Assembly: GCF_001049495.1 (NCBI RefSeq)
Contig: NZ_CDWI01000007.1
Span: 186,001 to 250,000, forward strand
Source: Microbacterium sp. 3J1
Lineage (GTDB): Bacteria > Actinomycetota > Actinomycetes > Actinomycetales > Microbacteriaceae
DNA length: 64,000 nucleotides
Direction: 5' to 3'
Below, one piece after another: positions 52,711 to 61,991 of this stretch (its first letter is position 1; each line of letters opens with the position of its first letter). A program made the translations under genes and the position numbers. The notes below the pieces were generated by a model. The model saw only the letters and a list, made by a program, of their open reading frames with translations, made no database searches and had not been told where the DNA came from.

Positions 52711-53628
52711 ATGGTGACCGTCGACTCCGCAGCCCTCTCGACCGTGCTCGACACCGTCGACCTGCGGGTCGGGGTCGCCCGCCGCGCCACCCTGGCGACC
52801 GGCGGCCTGCTCCCCCTGAGCGCCGGCTCTGCGGCGCTCGTGTACATCGCGCGCGGCGCCGTGCACGGGAATCCGCCCCTCCGGACCGGATGCCGTCTCG
52901 ACGTCGACCGGGCATCGCAGACCGTCGCCGTCGACGAGCACCCGCCGCGGTCGACCCTCGTGACGGGCGATGCGTTCCTCACGCTCGGACGCACGTCCTT
53001 CGCCCTCGAGGCCGATCGCGACACCGAGCTGGTCGTGGTCGACCTCGAGTTCTCGGACAGCGCCTCTCTGCTCGCCGCCATGCTGCCCGACCCCATCACG
53101 GTGATGGCCTTCGACGCGCTCGAGCCGGCTGCCGCCGCTCTCGCCGGCAGCATGGGCCCGACGGATCCGCCGTCGTGGCCGGTGCGCCAGGGCGATCTGG
53201 TCATCTGCCGCATGATGGCGAAGACGGTGCTGCTGTCGGTCATCCGCGCGTGGGCCGCGAACGGATGCGCGCCCGACGGCTGGCCCTCGGTGTCGAACGA
53301 CCCGTTCCTCGACCGCGTCGTCGAGGCGATCCACGACGAGCCCGGCCGCGAATGGACGGTCGAGCGGCTCGCCGGCATCGGCGCCATGTCGCGCTCGGTG
53401 TTCGCCGAGCGCTTCCGCGCCGCCATCGGCCGCTCCCCCGCCGACTACGTCACCGAGGTGCGCATCGACGCGGCGAAGCGGATGCTGAGCGCGGGCCGTT
53501 CCGTGTCCGAGACCTCGCGCGAGCTGGGGTACGCCTCGGACGAGGGCTTCAGCCGGGCCTTCCGCCGACGCACCGGGATGACGCCGTCGGCCTGGCGCGC
53601 ATCCCGACTCACCGCCGTCCCCGCCTGA
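52711..53628 (+). CDS. AraC-family transcriptional regulator (cupin sensor type)
   Basis: A 305-residue regulator. The N-terminal 190 residues form a cupin-like sensor of the AraC_binding_6/cupin_6 type; the C-terminal 100 hold two HTH motifs (VERLAGIGAMSRSVFAERFRA and ETSRELGYASDEGFSRAFRR). Its target is not evident: the MFS gene beyond the next repeat is convergent. The start at ATG 52711 is chosen from domain extent; GTG at 52714 is almost equivalent. Confidence 0.88.
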   Translation: MVTVDSAALSTVLDTVDLRVGVARRATLATGGLLPLSAGSAALVYIARGAVHGNPPLRTGCRLDVDRASQTVAVDEHPPRSTLVTGDAFLTLGRTSFALEADRDTELVVVDLEFSDSASLLAAMLPDPITVMAFDALEPAAAALAGSMGPTDPPSWPVRQGDLVICRMMAKTVLLSVIRAWAANGCAPDGWPSVSNDPFLDRVVEAIHDEPGREWTVERLAGIGAMSRSVFAERFRAAIGRSPADYVTEVRIDAAKRMLSAGRSVSETSRELGYASDEGFSRAFRRRTGMTPSAWRASRLTAVPA

Positions 53629-53723
53629 GCCACGCCTTCCGTCCCGGCCGCTTCGCCCGCCCTGCTCGCCGCGCCCGCCCCGTTCGCCGCTTCGCCGCGA
53701 GCACGGCTTCGGAGCGTGTGACA

Positions 53724-53783
53724 CGACACGCCGCGCACGGTGATCGTGCGACGGCGTGTCGGATGCCGCATCCGAAGTTGTGC
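53724..53783. repeat. Nested inverted repeat, dispersed intergenic element (copy 2)
   Basis: CGACACGCCG (53724-53733) pairs with 53752-53761 and encloses a second stem, GCACG/CGTGC. It is followed by CATCCGAAGTTGTGC (53769-53783), identical to one arm of the element at 2804-2885. It lies between convergent AraC and MFS genes. Confidence 0.75.
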
Positions 53784-53829
53784 TCCGGGAGACCGGCGAC
53801 AGGCCTCGGGTCCGGCGACCGGCCTCGGG

Positions 53830-55026
53830 TCAGACGGCCCGTGTGCTCCGGCGGTTCGAGGCGCCGAACAGCACCGCGCCGAGCACGAGCATCACAGCCC
53901 CGAGGGCGTATACGAGCTCGACGTCGAGCGTGTCGACGAGCAGGCCGCCGAGCCCGGCCGCGAGGGTGATCGCGCCCTGGAAGCCCACCACGACGAGGCT
54001 TCCTCCCGCTTCGAGACGGTCGGGAGTGCGGTGACCGACCCACGTGTTGATCACGAGCAGCCACGACGAGAAGAAGAAGCCCCAGACGAGCACGACGATT
54101 CCGATGCCGAGCACCGAGCCCGACAGGAGGATCATCGCGAGCACGGACGCGGCGATCACGAGCGGCGCGACCACCGCGAAGAACGCGAAGGTCCGGTCGA
54201 TGACGAATCCGATGCCGAGGTTGCCGGCGAGCCCTCCGACGCCGAACAGCGCCAGCAGCAGGATGATCGTCGATGGCTCCACCTCGGGGATGCGCTCGAG
54301 CGCGAGCCGCACGTACGTGTACGCGAGGAAGTGCCCGAGCACGACGAGCACGTGTCCGACCATGCCGAGTGCGATGCCCGGTCTGCGCAGAGTGTCGACG
54401 AGGAGGCGGATGCTGGACGCCTGCTCCGCCGGCACCGACGGCAGCAGGAAGCGCAGCGCCACTGCGAGCAGCACCATGAGCACCCCGGCGATCGCGAACA
54501 CGCTCTGCCAGTTCACGACCTCGCTGAGCATGACGCCGAGGGGCACGCCCGCGACCGTCGCGAGCGAGACCCCGGCCGAGGTGAACATGACACCGCGTCC
54601 GAGGTGCTCGGGCCCTGCGAGGCGCGCGGCGACCGTGATCGACATCGCCCAGAACGCGCTGATCGCCGCCCCGAGGAGGAACCTCGCGAGCAGCACGATG
54701 AGGAGGTTCGGCGCGATCGCGACGATGAGGTTCGACGCGGCGGCGGCGAGCGCCATCCAGATGAGCAGCGATCGACGATCGAGCCGCGGGAAGATCAGGC
54801 CGACCGTCGGCGCGACGACGAGGCCGACGAGCGCGGTCACCGTGACGGTCTGTCCCGCCTGGCCCGGCGTCACGCCGAGCGCGTCGGCCATCTCGGTGAG
54901 CACGCCGTTGGGCAGGAACTCCGCCGTGACGAGCAGGAAGCCCATCAGCATCAGCACGATGAGCCCGCCGTAGCGGATGCTGTGCGGGCGGGCGGTCGTC
55001 ACGGGTATGGGAGCGGTCGTCGTCAT
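53830..55026 (-). CDS. MFS exporter, DHA1 family (AraJ/drug-efflux-like)
   Basis: A 398-residue transporter with 12 helices. Motif A-like sequence (LIFPRLDRRSLLIWMALAA) lies between helices 2 and 3, and ARFLLGAAISAFWAMS is in helix 4, as in sugar or drug efflux proteins of the AraJ/YdhP type. GGAAGG lies upstream of the ATG at 55026. Substrate unknown. Confidence 0.9.
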   Translation of the reverse strand: MTTTAPIPVTTARPHSIRYGGLIVLMLMGFLLVTAEFLPNGVLTEMADALGVTPGQAGQTVTVTALVGLVVAPTVGLIFPRLDRRSLLIWMALAAAASNLIVAIAPNLLIVLLARFLLGAAISAFWAMSITVAARLAGPEHLGRGVMFTSAGVSLATVAGVPLGVMLSEVVNWQSVFAIAGVLMVLLAVALRFLLPSVPAEQASSIRLLVDTLRRPGIALGMVGHVLVVLGHFLAYTYVRLALERIPEVEPSTIILLLALFGVGGLAGNLGIGFVIDRTFAFFAVVAPLVIAASVLAMILLSGSVLGIGIVVLVWGFFFSSWLLVINTWVGHRTPDRLEAGGSLVVVGFQGAITLAAGLGGLLVDTLDVELVYALGAVMLVLGAVLFGASNRRSTRAV

Positions 55027-55148
55027 GGTTCCAGCCTTCCGCGGCGGGGCTGCACCCGCCCGACGGGGCGTCCACGGCATCCGACCATTCGTCCGGACTG
55101 CGCGGTGAGACGGCGGAACCGGGTCTGGACAGCATCCGACCGACGCCC

Positions 55149-55154
55149 TAGGCT
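55149..55154 (+). promoter_or_regulatory. Candidate -10 element for the RIO kinase transcript
   Basis: TAGGCT at 55149-55154 would start transcription near 55161, leaving a leader of about 140 bases before the kinase gene. This leader contains the short ORF at 55206-55268 and a hairpin over the kinase ribosome-binding site. Confidence 0.4.
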
Positions 55155-55205
55155 CGACGACGCACCGGGGTTCTCCCGGAAGGCCGAGCGAGAGGAGCTG
55201 ACGAC

Positions 55206-55268
55206 ATGAACACCGTCTCTGTCGCGAACCTCGCCGACATCCTTCCTCTCGAGGCCGCCCGCTCCTGA
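55206..55268 (+). CDS. Possible 20-residue leader peptide upstream of the RIO kinase gene
   Basis: The frame MNTVSVANLADILPLEAARS has GAGGAG eight bases before its ATG, a much better ribosome-binding site than that of the kinase gene itself. It ends 34 bases before the kinase start. Between them lies a hairpin (CTCCG 55281-55285 with CGGAG 55291-55295) that would hide the kinase ribosome-binding site. This looks like a regulatory leader ORF, but coding evidence for so short a frame is weak. Confidence 0.4.
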   Translation: MNTVSVANLADILPLEAARS

Positions 55269-55302
55269 TCCGCGCGTGGCCTCCGTCCTCCGGAGCCCCA
55301 CC

Positions 55303-56175
55303 GTGTCTGATCTCTTCGCTTCGTCTGAAGCATCCCCGCCCGTCCGCCTCTTCGATGCGTCGCCTTTCGACGTGATCCCCGCTTTCGCCGACGTCGAGCC
55401 CGGCGATGCGCAGCGCTGGTCGACCTGGCCCGCCGTCACCCCGTCGGAACGCGGTCCGCTGCCCTGGCCGGCCTGGGTGGTCACCAGTGCCGGTGCGCTC
55501 GACACCGAACTCGGCATCCTCAAGACCGGCAAGGAGGCCGACGTCTTCCTGCTCGAGAGGGCGGTGCCGGACGACCCCGCGCAGCGCACGCTGCTCGCCG
55601 CGAAGCGGTACCGGGACAGCGACCACAGCAGCTTCCACCGCTCCGGCGTCTACACCGAGGGGCGCACCACCCGGAACACCCGCGACGCGCGCGCCCTCGC
55701 CAGGAAGTCGGAGCACGGTCGGGCGGTCGCGGCCGCGCAGTGGTCCTTCGCGGAGTTCCAGGCTCTGTGCCGTATGTGGGAGCTCGGTGCGCCGGTGCCC
55801 TACCCCGTGCAGGTGAGCGGTAGCGAGGTCCTGATGGAGTTCATCGGGCATGCCGACGGAACCGCCGCGCCCCGGCTCGCCCAGGTGCGCGCCGACGGCG
55901 CCCAGCTCGGCGGCCTCTACGACCAGATCGTCGATCTCATGCGCGTCTTCGCGTCCGCCGGCTTCGCCCACGGCGACCTGTCGGCGTACAACCTGCTCGT
56001 GCACGAAGGGCGGGTGCGCGTCATCGACCTGCCGCAGATCGTCGACATCGTCGCCAACCCGCAGGGCCTGGATCTGCTGCACCGCGACTGCGTCAACATC
56101 TGCGAGTGGTTCACGCGCCGTCGGGTCGAGCGCGACGCCGAAGAGCTCTTCGCCGAGATGCTCGCGGCGTCGTAG
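55303..56175 (+). CDS. RIO1-type atypical serine/threonine kinase
   Basis: A 290-residue RIO kinase. The flexible phosphate loop is TGKEADVFL (residues 75-83), the ATP-site Lys is Lys101 in AAKRYR, the catalytic loop is HGDLSAYNLLV (Asp and Asn present) and the metal-binding Asp lies in VIDLPQIVD, all RIO hallmarks. The eukaryotic and archaeal relatives act in ribosome maturation; the role in bacteria is not known. I use the GTG at 55303, which has CGGAG seven bases upstream; a GTG at 55276 would add nine residues. Confidence 0.9.
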   Translation: MSDLFASSEASPPVRLFDASPFDVIPAFADVEPGDAQRWSTWPAVTPSERGPLPWPAWVVTSAGALDTELGILKTGKEADVFLLERAVPDDPAQRTLLAAKRYRDSDHSSFHRSGVYTEGRTTRNTRDARALARKSEHGRAVAAAQWSFAEFQALCRMWELGAPVPYPVQVSGSEVLMEFIGHADGTAAPRLAQVRADGAQLGGLYDQIVDLMRVFASAGFAHGDLSAYNLLVHEGRVRVIDLPQIVDIVANPQGLDLLHRDCVNICEWFTRRRVERDAEELFAEMLAAS

Positions 56176-56179
56176 CGGG

Positions 56180-57130
56180 TCAGTCGCGGGCGATCCTGGC
56201 GGCCAGCAGCGACACGAGCTCGTAGACCACATGGCTCGCCGCGATCCCGGTGATCTGCGCGTGGTCGTAGGCCGGAGACACCTCGACGACGTCGGCACCG
56301 ACGATGTTCCGCTCGCCGAGGGCCCGCAGGATCCGCAGCAGCTCGCGGCTGGTGAGACCACCCGCCTCGGGCGTGCCCGTACCCGGTGCGTGAGCGGGGT
56401 CGAGCACGTCGATGTCGATCGACACGTACAGGGGCTTGTCGCCGATGCGCTGCAGGATGCGCTGGATGCCGGCCTCGACGCCGTGCTCCTCGATGTACTC
56501 GCTCGACACGATGGAGAAGCCGAGGCGCTCGTCGTCTTCGAGGTCCTGCTTCGAATACAGCGGCCCCCGCGTGCCGACGTGGCAGCTCGCGCTGAGGTCG
56601 ATCAGCCCTTCCTCGCTCGCCCGTCGGAACGGTGTGCCGTGGGTGATCGGCGCGCCGAAGTACGTGTCCCAGGTGTCGAGGTGCGCATCGAAGTGCAGCA
56701 CCGCGACGGGGCCGTGCTTCGCCGCGACGGCGCGCAGCAGCGGCAGCGCGACAGTGTGATCGCCGCCGATCGTGACGATCCGCTGCACCCGCTCGCCGAG
56801 GGCGAGCGCGGCGCGCTCGACCTCGGTCACCGCCTCGGTGAGGTCGAACGGGTTGACCGGGATGTCTCCGGCATCGACGACCTGCGCGGCCTCGAACGGC
56901 GACACGTCCTGCGCGGGATTGTAGGGCCGCAGCAGACGCGACGACTCGCGCACGTGCGAGGGTCCGAAGCGGGTGCCGGGGCGGTAGCTCACACCGGAGT
57001 CGAAGGGGATGCCGACGACGGCGATGTCGGCGCGGGGCACATCCTCGATCCGCGGCAGTCGGGCGAAGGTCGCGATCCCGGAGTACCGGGGGTTCACGGA
57101 GGCGTCGATCGGGCCCACGTTCTCGGTCAT
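56180..57130 (-). CDS. Ureohydrolase (agmatinase / guanidinobutyrase family)
   Basis: A 316-residue arginase-superfamily enzyme. The binuclear Mn site is complete: His125 (GGDHT), Asp148, His150 and Asp152 (HFDAHLD), Asp239 and Asp241 (SIDIDVLDP). Products are urea and an amine. The family includes agmatinase, guanidinobutyrase and guanidinopropionase, which cannot be told apart safely by eye. Last gene of a four-gene operon; the upstream TPP enzyme resembles 2-ketoarginine decarboxylase, which would favour 4-guanidinobutyrate as substrate. It starts two bases after the preceding stop. Confidence 0.92.
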   Translation of the reverse strand: MTENVGPIDASVNPRYSGIATFARLPRIEDVPRADIAVVGIPFDSGVSYRPGTRFGPSHVRESSRLLRPYNPAQDVSPFEAAQVVDAGDIPVNPFDLTEAVTEVERAALALGERVQRIVTIGGDHTVALPLLRAVAAKHGPVAVLHFDAHLDTWDTYFGAPITHGTPFRRASEEGLIDLSASCHVGTRGPLYSKQDLEDDERLGFSIVSSEYIEEHGVEAGIQRILQRIGDKPLYVSIDIDVLDPAHAPGTGTPEAGGLTSRELLRILRALGERNIVGADVVEVSPAYDHAQITGIAASHVVYELVSLLAARIARD

Positions 57131-57132
57131 GA

Positions 57133-58737
57133 TCAGTCCTGTCTCTGCATGGGGATGTGGACGAGCTGCACCCCGCCGGCGGCGATGGCGTCGCGGATGC
57201 TCGCTGCGATGTCTGCACGACGATCCACCCGTCGCCCGGTGGCGCCGAAGGCGGTGGCGAGCGCCGCCCAGTCGGGTTGGACGAGGTCGACGCCGATCGG
57301 CGCCATGCCGCGGTCGACCTCGTTCTGGCGGATCTCGGCGTACCCGCCGTTGTCGACGCACACGATGGTCACGTCGAGGCGCTGCTCGACCGCGGTGACG
57401 AGCTCGTTGACGCAGAACATCAGCGCGCCGTCGCCGATGACGGTGACCACCGGATGCTCGGTCTGCGCGACCCGTGCACCGATCGCGGCCGGGAGGCCGT
57501 ACCCGAGGGTGGCGTAGGTCGGCGTGTAGAGCAGCGAGTGCGGACGCGGCGAGCGCAGCACGCTGCCGAGCGCCATGTAGACGATCTGCGAGGAGTCGCC
57601 CGCGACGATCGTGTCGTCGGGGAGGGCCTCGGCGATGATCTCGGCGAGCGCGACGGTGTCGTGCGCAGTCTCGCGCATCTCGGCGTCGATCGCCGCACGC
57701 TCGGGTGAGAGGTTCCGCGCCTCCCGCGGCTCGACGTTCAGCGCGCCGAGGAGCTCGCCGGTCACCGCGGCCGCGTCGCCCTGGATGCCGACCGTCGCGG
57801 TCAGGTTCTTGTCGAGCTGCGCCGGCGAGATGTCGACGCGGATCACCGCGCCACGGGCCTCGAGCGTCGGCGCCCACAGCTCGGCCTCCCCCAGCTTCGA
57901 CCCGACGACGAGCAGCACATCCGCGTCCTCGGCGACGGCGCGGGCAGCGGCGAGCCGCAGGTTCGACCCCAGCGACAGCGGATGCCGTTCATCGACGACG
58001 CCCTTGCCGTTCAGCGTGGTGAGCACGGGGGCGCCGAGCCGTTCCGCGAGAGCGGTGATCTCGTGCGCGGCATCCGTCGCTCCGCCTCCGGCGAGGATCA
58101 CCGGCCGTGTCGCGTTCGTCAGCAGCCGGGCCGCCTCGGCGATGGCATCGAGGGTTCCGGAAGCTCGCGGAGGCAGCGCCCTGGGGCGGCGCGCCTCCGC
58201 GGAGACGTCGGCCGCCGCTTCGAGCACGTCGAGGGGGATCTCGATGTGCACGGGGCGGGGACGCCCGGTCCGGAAGAGGGTGAAGGCATCGTGCACGGCC
58301 TCGACGGCCTCTGCCGCGGACGTGACCCGACGCGACCATTCGGCGATCGCGCCGACCATGGCCGTGGCGTTCTTCGTCTCGTGCAGCGTGCCGACATCGG
58401 CGAATTCGGCCCCGAGCGGCACTCCGGGAGACAGCACGATCAGCGGACGAGACTCGCAGAACGCGGTGCCGATCGCGCTCATGGCGTTCTGGAGACCGGG
58501 TCCGGACGTCGTGATCACCACACCGGGGAGACGCGTCTGCTGCGCCCACCCGTCGGCGCCGTAGCCGGACCCCTGCTCGTGCCGATTGGTGACGGCGCGG
58601 ATGCCGAGGTCGGCGAGCGGTCGGTACAGCTCGAGGTTGTGGGTGCCCGGGATCCCGAAGACGGCGTCGACTCCGTAGCCTCGGATGGTCTCGAGCACGG
58701 CGCGGCCCGCGGTGTCGGCGTAGCGGTCTGCTGTCAT
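57133..58737 (-). CDS. Thiamine-diphosphate-dependent enzyme, possible 2-ketoarginine decarboxylase (AruI-like)
   Basis: A 534-residue member of the acetolactate synthase/benzoylformate decarboxylase family with three domains. The activating Glu54 lies in [15 protein letters not shown], and the ThDP/Mg site is GDGALMF followed 24 residues later by VDNGGY. The N-terminal [12 protein letters not shown] resembles, as I recall, 5-guanidino-2-oxopentanoate decarboxylase. GGAGG precedes the ATG by eight bases. Coupled to the ureohydrolase gene, it may decarboxylate a guanidino keto acid. Another oxo-acid decarboxylase or an acetolactate-synthase-like activity cannot be excluded. Confidence 0.85.
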   Translation of the reverse strand: MTADRYADTAGRAVLETIRGYGVDAVFGIPGTHNLELYRPLADLGIRAVTNRHEQGSGYGADGWAQQTRLPGVVITTSGPGLQNAMSAIGTAFCESRPLIVLSPGVPLGAEFADVGTLHETKNATAMVGAIAEWSRRVTSAAEAVEAVHDAFTLFRTGRPRPVHIEIPLDVLEAAADVSAEARRPRALPPRASGTLDAIAEAARLLTNATRPVILAGGGATDAAHEITALAERLGAPVLTTLNGKGVVDERHPLSLGSNLRLAAARAVAEDADVLLVVGSKLGEAELWAPTLEARGAVIRVDISPAQLDKNLTATVGIQGDAAAVTGELLGALNVEPREARNLSPERAAIDAEMRETAHDTVALAEIIAEALPDDTIVAGDSSQIVYMALGSVLRSPRPHSLLYTPTYATLGYGLPAAIGARVAQTEHPVVTVIGDGALMFCVNELVTAVEQRLDVTIVCVDNGGYAEIRQNEVDRGMAPIGVDLVQPDWAALATAFGATGRRVDRRADIAASIRDAIAAGGVQLVHIPMQRQD

Positions 58738-58751
58738 GGTCGCATCCTCCC

Positions 58752-60452
58752 TCAGACCCCGGCCGTCGCGAGCACGGCCGCATGGCGCCGCTCGCCGTCG
58801 ACCCAGGTCTCGCGCACGGCGATGGCCGCGATGTCCTCGGCGGCGACGGAGAGCGGGTCGTCCGACAGCACAACGAAGTCGGCGTACTTGCCCACCTCGA
58901 GGGAGCCAAGGTCGTCCTCCCGCCCGATCGACACCGCACCCTCGTAGGTGTGCGCGCGGAGGGCGGCGGCGGCCGTGATCCGGAGGTCGTCCGGGCCGAG
59001 GGTGTGGCCGCGCCGGGTCACGCGGGTGACGGCTGTCTGGATCGCCTCGAGCGGAATGGGCTCGGCCACCGGAGCATCCGACGAGATCGTCATCGGCACC
59101 CCTGCCCGCTCGAACTCGCCGAGCGGGTTGAAGCGCTCACCCGGGGTGCCGATCGCCTCTTCGACGCCCTCGCCCCAGTTGAAGTAGTGCTGCGTCTGAT
59201 TCACCGGGCGGATGCCGGCCGCCGCCATGCGCGTGATCTGCTCGGGCGTCGGCAGTCCGCAGTGCTCGATGCGGTGACGCGCGTCGGCGTCGGGGCGTTC
59301 CTCGAGCGCTGCCTCGATCGCCGACACCACCATCTCGATCGCGGTGGGCGACTGGGCGTGCGTCGCCGTCTGCAGACCGGCCGCATGCGCGCGGCTGATC
59401 AACGCCGTGTACTCGGCGGGCTCGTGGTACAGCTGGCCGGTGCGGCACGGGTCGCCGACGTACCCGTCGGGGAAGTACGCGGTCCAGCCGCCCAGCGTGC
59501 CGTCGGCATAGAGCTTGATGCCGGCGAAGCTCAGGTGGGCGTTGCCGAACTGGCCGACCAGCCCCATCTCGAGCGCCTCGTCGAGCAGGTGCGAGAGCAG
59601 GTACATCGAGACGCGCAGCTCGAGCCGCCCGGCCTCGGCGAGACGCAGGTACATGTCGAACTCGCGTCGGGTGACCTGGCAGTCGCCGATCGACGTGACG
59701 CCGCCCGCGAGGAAGCGCTGCGTCGCGGCATCCAGCTGACGCAGATGCTCCTCGGGCTCGTCGGCGAGGTGGAAGTTCGGGCCGTGATGGCCGATCTTCA
59801 CGCCGTGCACACCCGTGAGCATGTTGCAGGCGGCATCCGAGATCTCGCCCGTCAGCTCGCCGTCGGCGTCACGGAAGTACTCGCCGCCGTCGGGGTTCGC
59901 GGTGTCGCGGTCGACGCCGTTCTTCGCGAACGTGAACGAGTTGACGACCCCGCCATGACCCGACGCGTTCATCAGGTACACCTCTCGATCGGTCGCGACC
60001 TCGTCGAGCTCGAACCGGGTGGGATGCCGCTTCTCGGCGAGGTTGCGCTGCTCGTAGCCGTAGCCGCGCACCGGGCGGTCGGTCGGGGCTTCGGCCGCCG
60101 CGGCCTTCAGCAGCGCCACGATCTCGGGGATGCTCCCGGCCTTCTCGGGTCCGCAGTCGACCCAGGTCATGAGCTGACCGAACATGAGCGGATGCGCGTG
60201 CGCATCGACGAATCCGGGAACGACGACCGCGTCCTCGAGGTCGATGCGCTCGGGCGTGAGCCCCCCGCGCTCCGCAGCCGCCTCGCAGTCGGCCGTCGAT
60301 CCGATCGCGACGATGCGGCCGCGGTCGGTCAGCATCGCCGTCGCGGGCGTGGCCTCCGCACCGGCATCCGGTGCCACCGTGTGGATGGCGCGGGCCGTGA
60401 TCAGTCGCGGCATACTCTGCGCCGAGCGGTCGAAGGGGGTGAGCTTTCTCAT
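58752..60452 (-). CDS. Amidohydrolase family protein (YtcJ-like)
   Basis: A 566-residue metal-dependent hydrolase of the Amidohydro_3 type. The N-terminal beta-sandwich leads into VVPGFVDAHAHPLMFG (HxH metal ligands), with a later HRIEHCGLP His and ISSDAPVAEP (Asp ligand), then the C-terminal sandwich (GREDDLGSLEVGKYADFVVL). It hydrolyses an amide or related bond; the substrate is unknown. The start overlaps the transporter stop (ATGA) and 14 bases separate it from the TPP enzyme gene, so it belongs to the operon. Confidence 0.9.
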   Translation of the reverse strand: MRKLTPFDRSAQSMPRLITARAIHTVAPDAGAEATPATAMLTDRGRIVAIGSTADCEAAAERGGLTPERIDLEDAVVVPGFVDAHAHPLMFGQLMTWVDCGPEKAGSIPEIVALLKAAAAEAPTDRPVRGYGYEQRNLAEKRHPTRFELDEVATDREVYLMNASGHGGVVNSFTFAKNGVDRDTANPDGGEYFRDADGELTGEISDAACNMLTGVHGVKIGHHGPNFHLADEPEEHLRQLDAATQRFLAGGVTSIGDCQVTRREFDMYLRLAEAGRLELRVSMYLLSHLLDEALEMGLVGQFGNAHLSFAGIKLYADGTLGGWTAYFPDGYVGDPCRTGQLYHEPAEYTALISRAHAAGLQTATHAQSPTAIEMVVSAIEAALEERPDADARHRIEHCGLPTPEQITRMAAAGIRPVNQTQHYFNWGEGVEEAIGTPGERFNPLGEFERAGVPMTISSDAPVAEPIPLEAIQTAVTRVTRRGHTLGPDDLRITAAAALRAHTYEGAVSIGREDDLGSLEVGKYADFVVLSDDPLSVAAEDIAAIAVRETWVDGERRHAAVLATAGV

Positions 60453-61771
60453 GGCAGCCTGTTCGCGGTCGTGTCGGTGCGGGCGGTGAACGATGCCGTG
60501 ACCGGAGCCTCGTCGGAATGCTGCGGGGCGAGTCGGGTGCAGATGCCGGCGATGATCGCCATGCCGACGAACATCGCGATGACCGACCAGACGCTGCCCG
60601 TCCAGGCGATGAGCTGCGTGGCGAACCAGGGCGAGAATCCGGCCCAGAGCGCGGCACCCACGCCGTACGAGAGGGCGATGGAGGTGTACCGCGACTGGGG
60701 GCGGAACATCTGGGCGAGGAGCGCCGCGATCGGGGCGTACGTCGCACTCATCGCGATGCGCACGAGCGACGCGAACAGGAAGATCAGCGGTTCGACGCGG
60801 CCGGGCATGATCAGCAGGAACGGCACGAACGTGAGCACCGAGGTGACCAGACCGATGTACATGACGTTCTTGCGGCCCCACTTGTCGCCCAGCCAGGCGA
60901 CGGGAAGCGTCACGACGAACTCGACGAAGGACGCCAGGGTCATCGCGTCGAGGATCACCTGCTCGCTCACCGAGATCGGCTCGCCGGTCGCGTAGGCGGT
61001 CGCGAACGTGGTCGCCAGGTAGTACCCACCGGTCGAGATCGGGAGGATGCCGATGCCGAGGAGGATCGGACGCCAGTTGGTGCGCAGAGCGAAGGCGAGC
61101 GGCATGGACTGCTTGCGGCCCTCGACCTTCGCCTCGAAGACGGGAGTCTCCTCGACGCGGTAGCGCACCCAGAAACCGACGCCGACCAGGACGATCGAGA
61201 GCAGGAACGGGATGCGCCAGCCGCCGTTCATGATGAAGTCGTCGCTGACCCGCGACATGATCGCGAAGATCCCGGAGGCCAGCAGAGCACCGGCCGGGTT
61301 GCCGAGCTGCGTGAAGCCGCCGTAGAAGGTCTTCGACTTCTCGGGGGCGTGCTCGACGCTCATGAGCACCGCGCCGCCCCACTCGCCGCCGACCGCGAGA
61401 CCCTGCACCGCACGGAGGAGGATCAGGAGGATCGGGGCCAGGATGCCGATGTTCTCGTAGGTGGGGAGGCAGCCGACGAGCACCGTCGCGGCGCCCATCA
61501 TGACCAGCGTGATGACGAGCGACGTACGCCGGCCGAGCTTGTCTCCGATGTGGCCGAAGATGATCCCGCCGAGGGGGCGCACGAGGAACGCGACGGCGAA
61601 GGTGGCGAAGGCGGCCGCGGTCTCGGCGAGGCGGTCGCCGCTCGGGAAGAACAGCGGACCGAAGACGAGCGCCGCGGCGGTCGCGTAGACGTAGAAGTCG
61701 TACCACTCGATGGTGGTGCCGACGAAGGCGGCGATGCCTGCGCGTCGTGCCTTGCTGTGGGTGGAGGTCAT
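60449..61771 (-). CDS. MHS-family MFS transporter (metabolite:H+ symporter)
   Basis: A 440-residue, 12-helix MFS protein with the MHS signature GTTIEWYDFYVYATAAALVF in helix 1 and GHIGDKLGRRTSLV as motif A. Members such as ProP, ShiA, KgtP and CitA import organic acids, betaines or amino acids with protons. First gene of the operon, so it probably imports the substrate degraded by the following three enzymes. AAAGGAG lies nine bases before the ATG at 61771. Confidence 0.92.
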   Translation of the reverse strand: MTSTHSKARRAGIAAFVGTTIEWYDFYVYATAAALVFGPLFFPSGDRLAETAAAFATFAVAFLVRPLGGIIFGHIGDKLGRRTSLVITLVMMGAATVLVGCLPTYENIGILAPILLILLRAVQGLAVGGEWGGAVLMSVEHAPEKSKTFYGGFTQLGNPAGALLASGIFAIMSRVSDDFIMNGGWRIPFLLSIVLVGVGFWVRYRVEETPVFEAKVEGRKQSMPLAFALRTNWRPILLGIGILPISTGGYYLATTFATAYATGEPISVSEQVILDAMTLASFVEFVVTLPVAWLGDKWGRKNVMYIGLVTSVLTFVPFLLIMPGRVEPLIFLFASLVRIAMSATYAPIAALLAQMFRPQSRYTSIALSYGVGAALWAGFSPWFATQLIAWTGSVWSVIAMFVGMAIIAGICTRLAPQHSDEAPVTASFTARTDTTANRLP

Positions 61772-61853
61772 GAGTGCCCGCTCCTTTGCGGAAGATGTCG
61801 GATAGCGAAGGATGCTACGGAGGTGCGGCCGGCGAGACAAGGCCAGAACTCCA

Positions 61854-61896
61854 GCGTGAAAGTCGATTCACTGAACTTCTGATCGCCTTCTCACGC
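61854..61896. promoter_or_regulatory. Possible Lrp-type control region with inverted GCGTGA/TCACGC half-sites
   Basis: GCGTGA (61854-61859) and TCACGC (61891-61896) face each other at a centre distance of 37 bases, with the small palindrome TTCACTGAA between them. The stretch is AT-richer than its surroundings and lies between the operon and the divergent Lrp gene. Binding is inferred only. Confidence 0.35.
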
Positions 61897-61991
61897 ATCG
61901 TCGGGCTTCTCATCCTCTCAATCCCGTCTTAGGCTGCAGTTATGCAACCGCGGCTGTGCGTTCGCGGGAATCTGACGAATGTGGGCGAGCC

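Noticed and set aside
53830..56361. 843-codon minus-strand frame joining the MFS exporter with sequence antisense to the RIO kinase
   Set aside because: Only the last 398 codons (from 55026) encode the transporter; the rest is shadow of the RIO kinase gene, and a ribosome-binding site supports the start at 55026.
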